In this document: positions 54,239 to 64,000 of the stretch, in pieces
How positions within the stretch are numbered: the first letter of the stretch is position 1
How the letters are laid out: each line of letters starts with the position of its first letter
Assembly: GCA_034638255.1 (NCBI GenBank)
Contig: JAWPGT010000002.1
Coordinates: 248,001 to 312,000 of the forward strand
Reading direction: 5' to 3'
DNA length: 64,000 nt
Source: Coprinus comatus
Lineage: Eukaryota; Basidiomycota; Agaricomycetes; Agaricales; Agaricaceae
Program-made: the position numbers and the translations under genes
Notes under the pieces: model-generated
The model's database searches: none
What the model was told of the DNA's origin: nothing
What the model saw: only the letters and a program-made list of their open reading frames with translations

Positions 54239-57200
54239 ATGAGCTCGGACATTCTGCTCGAAAACCTCATCAACCAGACGAAGAGCAATGGTGAGTATGT
54301 CTTCAATACCTGTATTGTTCACTATGTTGACCAATAGCTAGATGTTGATGTCAAGGTTGACGCATTAACAAAGTTGCAGGCGCAGTTCGAGTCAGGCATA
54401 GAGGTAATACTACTTGACAACCTTATTCTAACGCTGTCCTGAGCTAGAATCATTTGCACAGATTAAAACCCCAGATGTTTTCATCAACATTTTTAAGAAT
54501 TGTCTGAAAAGTTCAAATCAACACCTCACCAATGCTTCCGTTTATGCTCTTCCTGCTTTACTTCCCCTTATCATCGATCGCTCTCTCAATGGTTGGTATC
54601 CCTTACCCAGTTCATACTCTGCGCTTACTCTATGTACACCTTTCTCCAGGAGTCCTTGATGCGTCAGCTCTCCGCGTTGTCCTCACAACCCTCCTACCTC
54701 TTATTTTCGAGCGTCTTGGAGACAAAGACCGAGTGCAGGTCAAGGCCAGAGATTCTGTCGCACTGATAGGAAGTTATTCTCTTAAGCTGGGTATCCCAGG
54801 CATTATTGCTGCGTCACGGTCGAGGGATGGTAAAGGCCCAGAAACTCCCGCCATGATATTCGAACGCTTGATGAAGGAAATGGGGCTGGCGAGCAAAGTC
54901 TGGAAAATCAGAGAGCAGGTAAGTCCTATCGTTCGTGATTCTCGGAAGAACCAATTCTTGGCCAACCTTTTTTTTTTAGTCAATTCTTGCCCTTGTGCAG
55001 ATTCGCCGGTCTCAAACTCAGTTCCCCATTCGACCCTATCTTTCCCTTCTGGTTTCCTGTCTAGAAGATACTGACGCCCACGTGCGCGAATGTGCGCGTA
55101 GTTCAGTCGTTGAGCTATTTACAGGACCTGGAGTCACAGATGCAGCAAGGGCGGATCTGAAGAAAGAGATGACAAAGAAGGGTGTTCGCAAGGGCATAGT
55201 AGACGACGTTCTCACTAAGCTTTTAAGTGCATCTACTATAGGTACCAATTCCCGCAGCATGGAAAGCTCAGAGAATGGTGATGGGGCTGCGCCCAAGAAA
55301 GAGTACATCCCACCCAGTCTCATGCTCCAAGGAAAGCGTCCTAGGGTGGCAAGTCAAAGCGCCCCCAGTACTATTACAGCTCCCAGTAGAACCACAGCTT
55401 ACAGTGGTTCCAAAATACCGTCTCGTCCAGCCAGTCGCGCGGATACTGCCACCCCTCCACCCTATCCTGTTACCGTGCCACCGAACTCTGATAATGTTGA
55501 AGTGCAGACTGTCTTTGTATGTATCGTCTTATCTATTGTCCATATATGTCTCAATCGAACACTCTTAGGTTGCTTCGACTCGTGATCTGGAAAATGAATT
55601 TGCAGCCATGGCCAAACCTTTTGAAGTAAGTGCCAAGTCAACGATACAATACACCTGACGTCAACATTGGAGCTCTGTAGGGAAAAGAAACAGAACACAA
55701 TTGGGCTGCGCGGGAACAAGCCATCCTACGGGTCCGAGGGATGATGAAGGGTGATGTGCACCTTCGGTATACAGAAGCCTTCTTGGCAGCCTTGAAGGAA
55801 GGTTTTATGCAGTGGTCGCTGAAAACTGTACGTCCGTGTTTCATTATGCACTACCAGTTTCTTAAAAGCCTTTAGCTTGCCAGCTTGCGGACCACCGTAG
55901 CGACGAATACCTGCCATTTCTATTCGGAGCTGGCATTTAATTTGGGCACAGCATTAGACCCATACTGTGACCTCCTTCTGTCCCATCTACTCAAGATGGC
56001 GGCTTTCACCAAAAAGATTACTGCTCAGCAGTCGCAGATGTCAGTAACAAACATCATTACACATACATCAGCACAGCCGCGAACAGTAATTCCTCTCCTT
56101 TGGACCACAATGCAAGAGAAGACAGTACAAGCACGTACTTTCGTTGTCGCCCATTTTAAAACATACCTGCAAATCCATGGGCAGAGAGCGAAAAACTCCA
56201 TTGAAAGCTCCGGAAACTTGGAAACCCTCGATAAAACGATTCGCAAAGCACTTGCCGATCCCAATCCTGCTGTGAGAGAAGTTGCTCGCAAAGTATTCTG
56301 GGATTTCTACGAAATTTGGCCCGAGAATGGAAAACTTATTCTTGGATCCCTGGACGCTGTTGCTCTCAAACAACTCGAAAAGGTTTGTCCCAGTACAAGT
56401 ATAGCAGTAGAGCTCCCACCTATAACACCTCGGGTTCCTAAGAAGTCAAGTGTTGCAGCTGCAATAGCAGCTAGTCGTGCAAAAGCCAAAGCAATAGCTA
56501 CAGCCCCTCCAACTTTACGCCATCAAGCAACATCTGCTTCTTATAATCTTCCTACCCAGAAGCGTTCAAGCTCCCCCAATTCACCAACCTCACCGAGAAA
56601 CTCCTTCGCTCGACCGGCCTCTCCTTTAAGAATGTCATCGTCCCCTCCTAACGTTCGTTCAACAACTTTGATTTCTAAGACAGCAAGCTCAGCCCACTCA
56701 CGCGTGCCTTCTGGTGGATATGGAAGAGGAACATCGCCTATACCATCTGAGACCACAAGTAAACGCTCTCTTATTTCGTCCTCTGGTACGTCTCCTCGTG
56801 CATCCACCCTACGGAAAGCAATGCAGACTGCTTTACCTGCGTCTCCGCCTTCATCTACTGGCCAAATCTCGCCCACACCAAAAGCAACCAGTACTATCAC
56901 CCGCAATGTGTCCGCTCCTGCTCCTCCTCGACATTCAACACTTTTACCACAGATGGGTAATGGAGTGGATGAATCACTATTATTGGCACAAACAGTTCCC
57001 ATTCCTTTGGACGAGGAATCAGAGGACGAATCGTCGATTAACTTGATGACATTCTCTTCTCCATTCCACAAGTATGGTTCTCTACCTAGTCAACACACAC
57101 CTCCCAAACCTCGGTCAGCTACATCAGAGGACTTGAATTTGACCCCAACAGTGTCCAATGCTTTGTCGTCGGGCTCGATGACAGCTATGAGCAGTAGTGG

Positions 57201-58710
57201 TGATAACACCATTATTGAAGATGCATTAAAAGCTCGAGCAGAACAAGCAGAGAGTGCTGCAGAGAGGTTACTAGAACTTGTTGAGCCCGAGGTGGAGAGT
57301 GAATTGTATCCTAGCTTGCCTTCGTCTTTATTGACAGGCAGTGGTACTAATGGTACGCGGCTAAAGACCATAATAGGTCGAACCTCTCGACCTCCTGTTA
57401 CTCCCGCGAACAAATCTTCCAATATCTTGAAACAAGCTGCTATGTTTCAAGATAGTCCTGTATATTCTGGTTCTGGGCGTACGTCATTACTCGACGTTTT
57501 GCAGGGGGCAAGACAAGAAAGCTGGTGGTTGAAACGGAAATCAGGTGTGTATTGCTTGCAATTGTTGACGTCCTCCTCATTGAGAAAATACAGTGGTGTT
57601 GCTTAGGGGCACCAATGATTTGGGAACAAATGAATCTGCCATTGGCCAATATATTCAAAAGTTGGCTTCTGAAATGGCTCCAGACACTTCGATTCTTTAT
57701 CAGATTGCAAAGCTGTCGTTTGACAACCCCGTCCTTGATTCAGCACCAACAAGCCCTTCTGCTGGACCTGCGAGTCCATCCCCATTTGATTCCTCAAGAT
57801 CACTACATTCGTTACACAATGACCTTTGGAAAACGGAAAAGAACTTTGATCGATTGCTCAACAACCTTCTTGGGCATTTAGTAGCAAGTGACGTATGATT
57901 ATCTATTTGAAATATGTCGACATGATATTTTAAAATTTTACAGGACACACAAATACTTGAGGCAGGCCTGGTGGCTGTATCAGCCTTTATTGAAAACCAA
58001 TTCCCATATCTTGAAGGAAAAGAAACTCAACTATTCTCGATGCTTCTACGCATTCGATTTTGCAACCAGGTCAACGTAAGTAGTTCTTCATTTCATGGAA
58101 CTTGTTGTAAATCTATCTTCAACACTTTTACGTAGGTGTTGGAAGCCACCAATGCAGTACGAGACATGCTCACATCCAAGCTTGAGCCTGTTTATGGATT
58201 GACGACGATGCATGCGAGCTTGAAAGAATTCCATGCGGCTGAATTGCCTTCACTAGATCATCCAGATGTGAAGGCGGCTGCATACGCTTTTGGATTAATA
58301 GCCATTGGTAAATTCATTCTTCGACTACCAGCAGAAGTCGCAGAAGAGGAATTACCACGACTTAGAAACACACTTATTTCGGTATGTTTATTATGTTCAA
58401 TTTCGAACACCATGATTCTAATTCAAAGAACCTAAAGGCATTGAATGATAAATCCTCATTGATCATTCGTGAATCTGCTGCAGCATCTATCATTGCTGCG
58501 CAACTAGTTCTTCGGGATGAAACTCATCTATTTGCCCTCCTTGACGGACTGGCGGACGATAAAAAGAATCTACTCACATACCTCTTCGACAAACATGGAG
58601 CTCGCGGCAGCGTTATCCCAGGTGGAATATCAGCTTTTGATAAACTTGAAAAAGAAATAAGGAGGTTGGATACGCGTACCAGCACACCATCTAGAAAGGT
58701 TGGGATGTAA
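54239..58710 (+). CDS. STU1: CLASP-family microtubule-associated protein Stu1
   Basis: About twelve exons from ATG 54239 ([16 protein letters not shown]) to the stop at 58710. Exon 1 ends at 54290; the largest exon spans about 55875-57542. N-terminal HEAT/TOG repeats ([40 protein letters not shown]) are followed by a linker with [13 protein letters not shown] second TOG/CLASP_N domain follows ([50 protein letters not shown] [14 protein letters not shown]), then a long Ser/Pro-rich basic region and a C-terminal HEAT domain ([35 protein letters not shown]). CLASPs bind and stabilise spindle and cortical microtubules. Length of about 1,200 residues fits fungal Stu1. Confidence 0.92.
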
Positions 58711-58870
58711 GATATGATGGCATTGCGATACCCATAGCGATACCCATGCTATTACCATGGCCAGGTTTTGTATATACATATCTAATGTTATTCGTGATTG
58801 TGAGTATAAACGTTTGGATTTATGCATGTAACTCGGAGTCTAGTCCGGAAATATTGATATCAAGTTGAGA

Positions 58871-59877
58871 TTAGAATACCCGGAATCGACGAGCCACGTA
58901 ATATCCCGCTCCTGCTAGAAGTCCTCCTATATGACCTACGGAATCGGTAGTGCCACTCTAAAAAGAAATGTAAATAGGAAAGCATTTTTGTTGTGGGACG
59001 AACTCACTGTATCCTTCATGGTGGAATACGCATCATAGGCGAAGACACCTGAAACAACAAGCCAAGCAGGAATTGGGATGATACCGTATAGTTGGAAGGT
59101 CATCCTGGGTTGAGCACAGGCAATGACGGAAAGAACAGAGTATACAGCGCCTTGGAAAAAAGCAAATCAATGACAACACATGGGGCCGGGAAAAGAGACC
59201 ATACCACTCGCTCCATGTGCAGGCCTGTCGCGGTGTTTGACAAAGTGCGAATACGCCATGCTAGTCAAGGAACACACCACGCCACCTGTGCCCCAATAAA
59301 TAAGATCTCAATCATTTCAAATGTAAAGAGGTAACGCGCCTCCAAGGTAGAGCAGAACAAACTGTTTATTCCCGATTGCGCTGAGAAGGTAAGGAGCCAT
59401 GAAGTAGAAAGTGAACATATTGAAGAATATATGGCCAATATCTTGATGTGAGAAGGTGCTACTGATGAGTGTCCATCTGAAATTTCTATGAGCCTATGTG
59501 GACGCGAATTATGGATGATGTGGACATACACTCTACCATTCCGTAAATTTGTTATACTGTTGGTGAAGTTCCGGTACATCCATATTAATTGAGACGGGTC
59601 TCCTTGTTTCTATGGGTATATTGGTCACGGTCGATAATACACAGTAACCTCAATGCACCTGTTGTCCAGCAGCAGCTTGCCAGAGGCAGAACACGGCACC
59701 GTTTGCACCAATGATACCCCAGAGAACATAGTTGTTTGGAAATTTATCTAGAAAGGATACCTTGCGTGGTGGTGGTGGTGGTGGATAATATCGAATAGCA
59801 TGCTTGGATGAGGAGAAGAATGAACGAGATGGGTTTAGAGACCTATAGGATCTTAGGAAGGGCCGGAGGAAAGCCAT
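58871..59877 (-). CDS. rhomboid-family intramembrane protease (Pcp1/PARL-like)
   Basis: About six exons from ATG 59877 to the stop at 58871; exon 1 59877-59659, exon 2 59609-59530, exon 3 from 59476. The N-terminus (MAFLRPFLRSYRSLNPSRSF) resembles a mitochondrial presequence and is followed by a Pro run (YYPPPPPPRK) and TM helices. RVWTLISSTFSHQDIGHIFF and NMFTFYFMAPYLL form the early core, PAHGASGAVYSVLSVIA holds the catalytic Ser (GASG) and VGHIGGLLAGAGYYVAR the catalytic His. Rhomboids of this kind cleave membrane anchors in the inner mitochondrial membrane. The 3' end of exon 3 may use a GC donor (G|gcgcgt near 59337). Confidence 0.9.
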
Positions 59878-59961
59878 ACGAATAATACAAATATTTGATG
59901 TTGGTGTAAACTACATGTCATCATTTTCTTATTTGGGACTGTTGACTTTGCTCTCCTCCCC

Positions 59962-60647
59962 ATGTCCCACCACCTCTTTATTCTTTCACCGTCCGACACA
60001 CCAATCTATAGCCTTACTCACTATTCGAGTAAACCGGTCGCAAGCGCAGTCTCCCCACTTGCCTCCAACCTACCATCATGGTCCACCTCTGCCTTTGCGG
60101 GAACATTAACGGCATTGTCTGGAGCATCGAGCACTACACAGCAGACATCTAGTGGTCCTGTCCGGGTTGGCGGAGGCCAGGACCGCCACGTGATCCAGAT
60201 GATTGCAAATGCAAGCTTGGATGTGATAGAGGACATTATGCGCAAAGAGAACGTGATGTACGTCCAGACGAAACAGCAGTTGTGGAGGATGCCGAGTGAT
60301 GATCATCTAGGTATCTGCGTTCTGTAGACAGGTTTAACGAATGGACAGTGTCTGCGTTTATCACCCCTGGGAGTAAGAGTCCTGGAAACAATAGATATCA
60401 ATGAAACTGATTTGATGGATAGATGTAAAGTTTGTGTTGCTCCACGAGGGCAAGAACGACGATGGAATCCGTGCATTCTTCATGGAGGTTTGGGAGCTGT
60501 ATGTCAAGGTGAGTGTAGGCGAGGATGTGTGGGCTGTGGCTGACGGTGTGGCAGACGATGTTGAACCCGTTCTTCAGCACGCAGGGAGTGATCCGGAGTG
60601 GTGTGTTTGATGGACGCGTGCGAAACAGCGCCAAGAAGCATCTGTGA
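59962..60647 (+). CDS. TRS20: TRAPP complex subunit Trs20/TRAPPC2 (sedlin)
   Basis: Four exons: 59962-60278, 60332-60372, 60423-60508, 60555-60647; 178 residues. SHHLFILSPSDTPIYSL is the longin-fold start. HVIQMIANASLDVIEDIMRK, the spliced MYVQTKQQFNEWTVSAFITP, KFVLLHEGKNDDGIRAFFME and the C-terminal RSGVFDGRVRNSAKKHL are sedlin signatures. TRAPP acts as a Rab exchange factor and tether in ER-Golgi traffic and autophagy. A basidiomycete-type insertion rich in Ser/Thr (about residues 45-75) separates the first strands from the helix. Start is 84 bp from the divergent rhomboid gene. Confidence 0.92.
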
Positions 60648-60819
60648 CAGTGACAGGGGCTGTGCTGTAAGAGGAGAGGGTAGTTTGTTGTTGTTTGGGC
60701 GCTGTCTCTCTTTCTCTCCTCCTCTGCCTGGCTGGGTGGCCAATTCTCTCTTTATTCATCCAATATACTCTTCTTTTTCTTCTTCTTTTCTTTTCTTTTT
60801 CAGTAATTCTATCCTCGCC

Positions 60820-62328
60820 ATGTCAATCAACTACAACAACAACCGCGCTTCTCTCCTCAATGGCCTCCGCACAGGCGGCGTCCGCTCAGCCTCCAACATT
60901 CCCCACACTGCTGCTCCAGGTGCCACGTTCAATATCAACCGCCTTCCTTCCAACAACAACAGCATAAACATCTTCCCAACAGAGGAGGGCGACCAGCTTG
61001 CAGACATGCCTCAACACCTTTTCAACAACAGGAACATTCCCATGACTTCTGCCGTCGATGGCAACAACCACTTTGCTCACCAGCAGTCCCATTACCAAAT
61101 CAATCCAAACAATGCCCCCTACAACCCAGGCTACGGTCATCCGAGTGTCATGTCCCCCGCCCAGAACCAGGCCATGTCTATGCAGATGCTCCAGCTCGAG
61201 ATGATGAGGATCCAGGTAATGCATTAACTGACTACCTTCTCTGCGACTCTTTGTCTAATCGTTAACTTACAGGCACAAGCGCTCCAAAATCAGCAGTATC
61301 AGCAGTATCAAGCCGATTTGATCGCCCAGGCACAGCTCCAGCAACAGCTTCAGAACGCTACCAGACGTGCTCCAGTCAACTACCACCCCCCGGCTACGGC
61401 TGGTCCAGCTCAGCATGTCTTTGATCTCAAAGCTGCTGCCCTTAGTGCTCAAGCCCGCAGACCCAATCACGCTGATCAATTGAGGGCTCAACTCGGTCTC
61501 GGTGCCCCACCAACAGCTTCCGATGATCATGTTCCCATGACTGCCGCTTTGGGAGGACGTTTTGGTAGCCGGACTGTCAGCCTTAATGCGCACAACGCTC
61601 AAAATGCTCGTTACCCAAATGTTGAATATGACAATGCACCCCCTCCAACCCCAAGTTCCACTACCATTATTAGTGGAGGCACTTCGCTTGGTAATGGTAC
61701 AAACAATGGCCCTGTAGCACCATCCAAGTCGGACAGTGCTACTTCTTGGAGACGTCCTGGTGTCAACAACTCGGTCTTGAGCGGAAACCGTGCAGTCTCC
61801 TCTCCGATCGTCAAGATCACTCCCGCGTCCGAGACAGATAATATCACATCTTCAGCTAACGCTGCTTATGCACACTCGAAATTCCGCCCTCAACCTTTAC
61901 GCTTCAACCCTGCTGTGTCGCAGCCGTTGCCCTCGGTCACTGTTATTGATACAGACGAAGATGTAGACGCTGATTCGTCCTCGAGCTCTTCTGGCAAATC
62001 AAACTCATCTCCCACCACCCCTCGTTCATCCGCCTCCTCCAATGATATGCCTCTGTCGCCGCGCGAGGAAGCATCAAAGAAGTTGTATGAAGGTCTTGGT
62101 CTTGGTCGCCCTTCTTCTGCCATTTCGTCCGATCAACAATGCCCGATAGTGTCCGTTGTCAGCCACAGGATGGTTAGCCAGCCGACCAGGCAGCCCCGTG
62201 GGCCGCCATCGGGTACCGACGAACTTGGCCCCAAGAACTTTGCTACTCGCATTCGTCGCAAGGCGATTGGCGGGCTCGGTTTCCTAATGGATGCCCGTGA
62301 CAGACGTGAAGTCATTGAATCATATTGA
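60820..62328 (+). CDS. Q/N-rich, largely disordered protein of unknown function
   Basis: Two exons, 60820-61215 and 61273-62328; 483 residues. N-terminus MSINYNNNRASLLNGLRTGG, then a Gln/Asn-rich helical stretch (LQLEMMRIQAQALQNQQYQQ, DLIAQAQLQQQLQNA), several Ser/Pro-rich segments (SSTTIISGGTSL, DSSSSSSGKSNSSPTTPRSS) and a better conserved C-terminus with PLSPREEASKKLYEGLGLGR and FATRIRRKAIGGLGFLMDAR. A pyrimidine-rich tract (about 60764-60802), as in highly expressed fungal genes, precedes the ATG. No catalytic domain recognised; may be an RNA-associated or scaffold protein. Confidence 0.8.
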
Positions 62329-62873
62329 TTTATTTCACCTGACGAGAAAGAATGCGCATGGCCGAATAACTTTCTCTCTCCCCTCTATTTCTTCCTTGTT
62401 TCCAATGATTGGCAGACGAGCTGAACTTTTTTTCTATCACTTTAAATAATCTCATGTTATGAAACAAAAACAAAAAAGAAATAAGGTCTTTTGCCGTGTT
62501 TATCTGTTGTGTTATCGCTTATCTGGTTGGTTTGTCGAAACCTTCAGATAAATTTCCCCATTCCTTCCTTACCACTCACAAAATTTTCTCTTCTGTTTTC
62601 TTCTTTATTTTACTTGTCCGTAGATTGGTACCTTATTAGCTGTACTCACTCCAGCATGCCCAAGGCAGTTGGCTCTTTTAGGCAGTGGTTAGCGCAGATT
62701 GTATTGTGATGATTATACACCCCTTATGCCGGTTATTATTCCAAGTTATAGATTTCAAACTGTTCTGAAATATGAACTAAGTGCGAAAGTGGTTTTCCAA
62801 AGTATAAGTATTGGTCTATGAACCTTGAAAAAAGAATAAACAATGTAGATAACTGAGTATATATGAACATCCT
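62329..62873. other. convergent 3' intergenic region
   Basis: T-rich sequence between the 3' ends of the Q/N-rich gene and Arp4, presumably both 3' UTRs. No ORF, repeat or RNA gene is supported. Confidence 0.5.
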
Positions 62874-64000
62874 TCATTTACAGCGTTGGCTCACAATAGC
62901 CTTCCCGTGTTCCTGGAAAATTCGTGAACATCCATTCCAGGTTTGTAAATATTAAACTGCTCACTTTCCATTCTTCTTTACTGATCCATAGTTGATGGAA
63001 TGTACCCAAACTGGCAAGTATACTGCCTCCGAGCCATGCCCCATACCTTCTCTCAATTGGATTGCCAGGAGCATGAATTTTTGCCTGAAAACACAGGCTG
63101 TTAGTTTAGAAAGAGACAACAGGAGGAGACTCACGTGTGGGAATGACCTAGTCAACTCATTATTCAATCTATCAGCAAAACCAGCAAATTGACTTCCTCC
63201 ACCAGTCAAAACGACGTTGCCCATGAGGACTTGACGTAGTTCCGCGTCGCATGCACGAAGAGATTCAGTTATGAGGGCGGGGATTGTTTTGGGTAAATTA
63301 GGATTCGAGGCCTATTGTTCAAACGTCAATGATCTCATTCGTTGGAGTCACTAGAATAGTACGAACCACTAGAGCAGGTGAGTGCCAGAAGAACTGTTCT
63401 CCTACCTGGAACCGTTCGATACCAAAGTAGGTGTTGAAGCCTGTAGGAAACTCATATGGTCGTAGGCCGCGTGCTTGGGCAGCACTGTAATAGATCGTGT
63501 TCATCAAAATTGCAAAGAGAATCTGGTTCTACGTACTTGTCATTCCAACCTTGATCTAACACCGCAGCAGAGTGTTGTACCCATTCATCAATTTCACGCT
63601 CTTCTGCCCATTGCTTCCATGATTCTGTTGTTTTGGCAACACGATCTTGACGAACAGTAAATTGGGGGGGCATATTTGGATCCACAGCCTAAAGAATCTT
63701 CACTTAGTTGCCCCAGTTTCGTTTAGGAATGAGACCAACCGTCTTCGATTCAATTAGCTGATGGGGAAGAAGAGCAATTCCCGGACGGGTGGATGTAGGG
63801 GTCATAAGAACGTGACGAGAATGCGCACGAACAAGTCTCGGAAGAGATGAATAGACAAGGCCTTTGCGGAAACTCAACGAGGTTGTTTGAAGTTATATAA
63901 TAATAAAACTCACCCTTGCGCAAGACGAACCCATCCACAACAGGTGTAACACTGGCCATAGTCTGACCGACGTCTACAACAAACGCCGTTCCTTTCCCAG
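62874..64000 (-). CDS. ARP4: actin-related protein Arp4 (C-terminal part, runs off the window)
   Basis: The minus strand enters at 64000 with [20 protein letters not shown], an actin-fold phosphate loop region. It continues through [55 protein letters not shown] [40 protein letters not shown] and [20 protein letters not shown], and ends with a small exon [12 protein letters not shown] and stop at 62874. Sequence between VRQDR and PYEFPTG is typical of Arp4/BAF53, a subunit of INO80, SWR1 and NuA4 chromatin complexes. Several introns of about 50 bp. The N-terminus is outside the window. Confidence 0.88.

Noticed and set aside
56541..57071. 176-codon minus-strand ORF inside STU1
   Set aside because: Antisense of the Ser/Pro-rich linker of CLASP, no splice or domain support.
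60598..60820. Extension of the Q/N-rich protein to an upstream ATG at 60598
   Set aside because: That ATG lies inside the TRS20 last exon, and the leader reads through a pyrimidine tract; the ATG at 60820 is better placed.
40153..64000. Biosynthetic or defence gene cluster in the host half
   Set aside because: The genes belong to unrelated housekeeping processes (ribosome, Pol III, replication, V-ATPase, ERMES, meiosis, microtubules, traffic, chromatin); no shared pathway or tailoring enzymes.

Overview
The window is nuclear DNA of a mushroom-forming basidiomycete (Agaricomycetes). The evidence is many short GT-AG introns of about 40-60 bp, tightly packed host genes, and TE families typical of agaric genomes (Ty1/Copia, KDZ and CMC/EnSpm-like DNA transposons, a Tc1/mariner element, a non-LTR element with RNase H). 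No species can be named from the sequence alone. There are two sharply different halves: about 1-39.9 kb is a TE graveyard, and about 40.1-64 kb is a gene-dense housekeeping block.

TE half. Two copies of one LINE-like element are present: a 5'-truncated, broken copy (1625-4086) and a longer copy (10023-14044) with an open RT/RNase H frame. Each ends in poly-A and has a 14-15 bp target-site duplication (TSD). A 5'-truncated Copia element on the minus strand (5196-8881) keeps an open integrase-RT-RNase H frame, and its 5' side abuts an LTR in the wrong orientation. Solo LTRs of four families are scattered around; six of them have exact 5-bp TSDs: 702-1168 (CCCTC), 15922-16286 (ATTGC), 16833-17127 (AGCTG), 21463-21854 (ATTTC), 25918-26049 (CTCAG) and 30665-31142 (ATTGT). 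Older decayed genes carry these insertions: a probable basidiomycete-specific gene split by LINE copy 1, a multi-exon coiled-coil gene split by two solo LTRs, a RecQ-type helicase fragment between 111-bp inverted repeats and split by LINE copy 2, a CMC/EnSpm-like transposase remnant (17963-19570), a Copia gag-protease remnant (20160-21180) and a KDZ transposase pseudogene (27640-29970). The KDZ remnant is preceded by a gene fragment with viroplasmin-like repeats and a 160-170 bp tandem array. A mosaic Copia pseudogene (about 31934-37024) carries two successive RT N-termini. A nearly intact Tc1 element with a single stop codon (37233-38524) sits inside its 3' LTR.

Host half. Sixteen genes are called: ribosomal protein eL29, TFIIIC subunit 5 (Tau95/Sfc1 type), a small mitochondrial protein, GINS subunit Psf3, V-ATPase assembly factor Pkr1, an uncharacterised gene, ERMES/SAM subunit Mdm10, a disordered protein, a mitochondrial PPR-like protein, Pch2/TRIP13 AAA+ ATPase, a SelW/Rdx-family thioredoxin-fold protein, CLASP/Stu1, a rhomboid protease, TRAPP subunit Trs20/sedlin, a Q/N-rich protein and the C-terminal part of actin-related protein Arp4. 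They are unrelated in pathway, so this is ordinary synteny and not a cluster. Packing is extreme: several divergent pairs have start codons 47-122 bp apart, and the Psf3 and Pkr1 reading frames overlap tail-to-tail by 7 bp.

I found no convincing new defence or biosynthetic system. The most informative signals are the nesting order of TEs, the CpG-type decay of LINE copy 1, the inverted LTR junction, the mosaic Copia, the RecQ fragment between inverted repeats, and compact-gene oddities (overlapping stops, an 8-nt microexon, a GC-AG intron).
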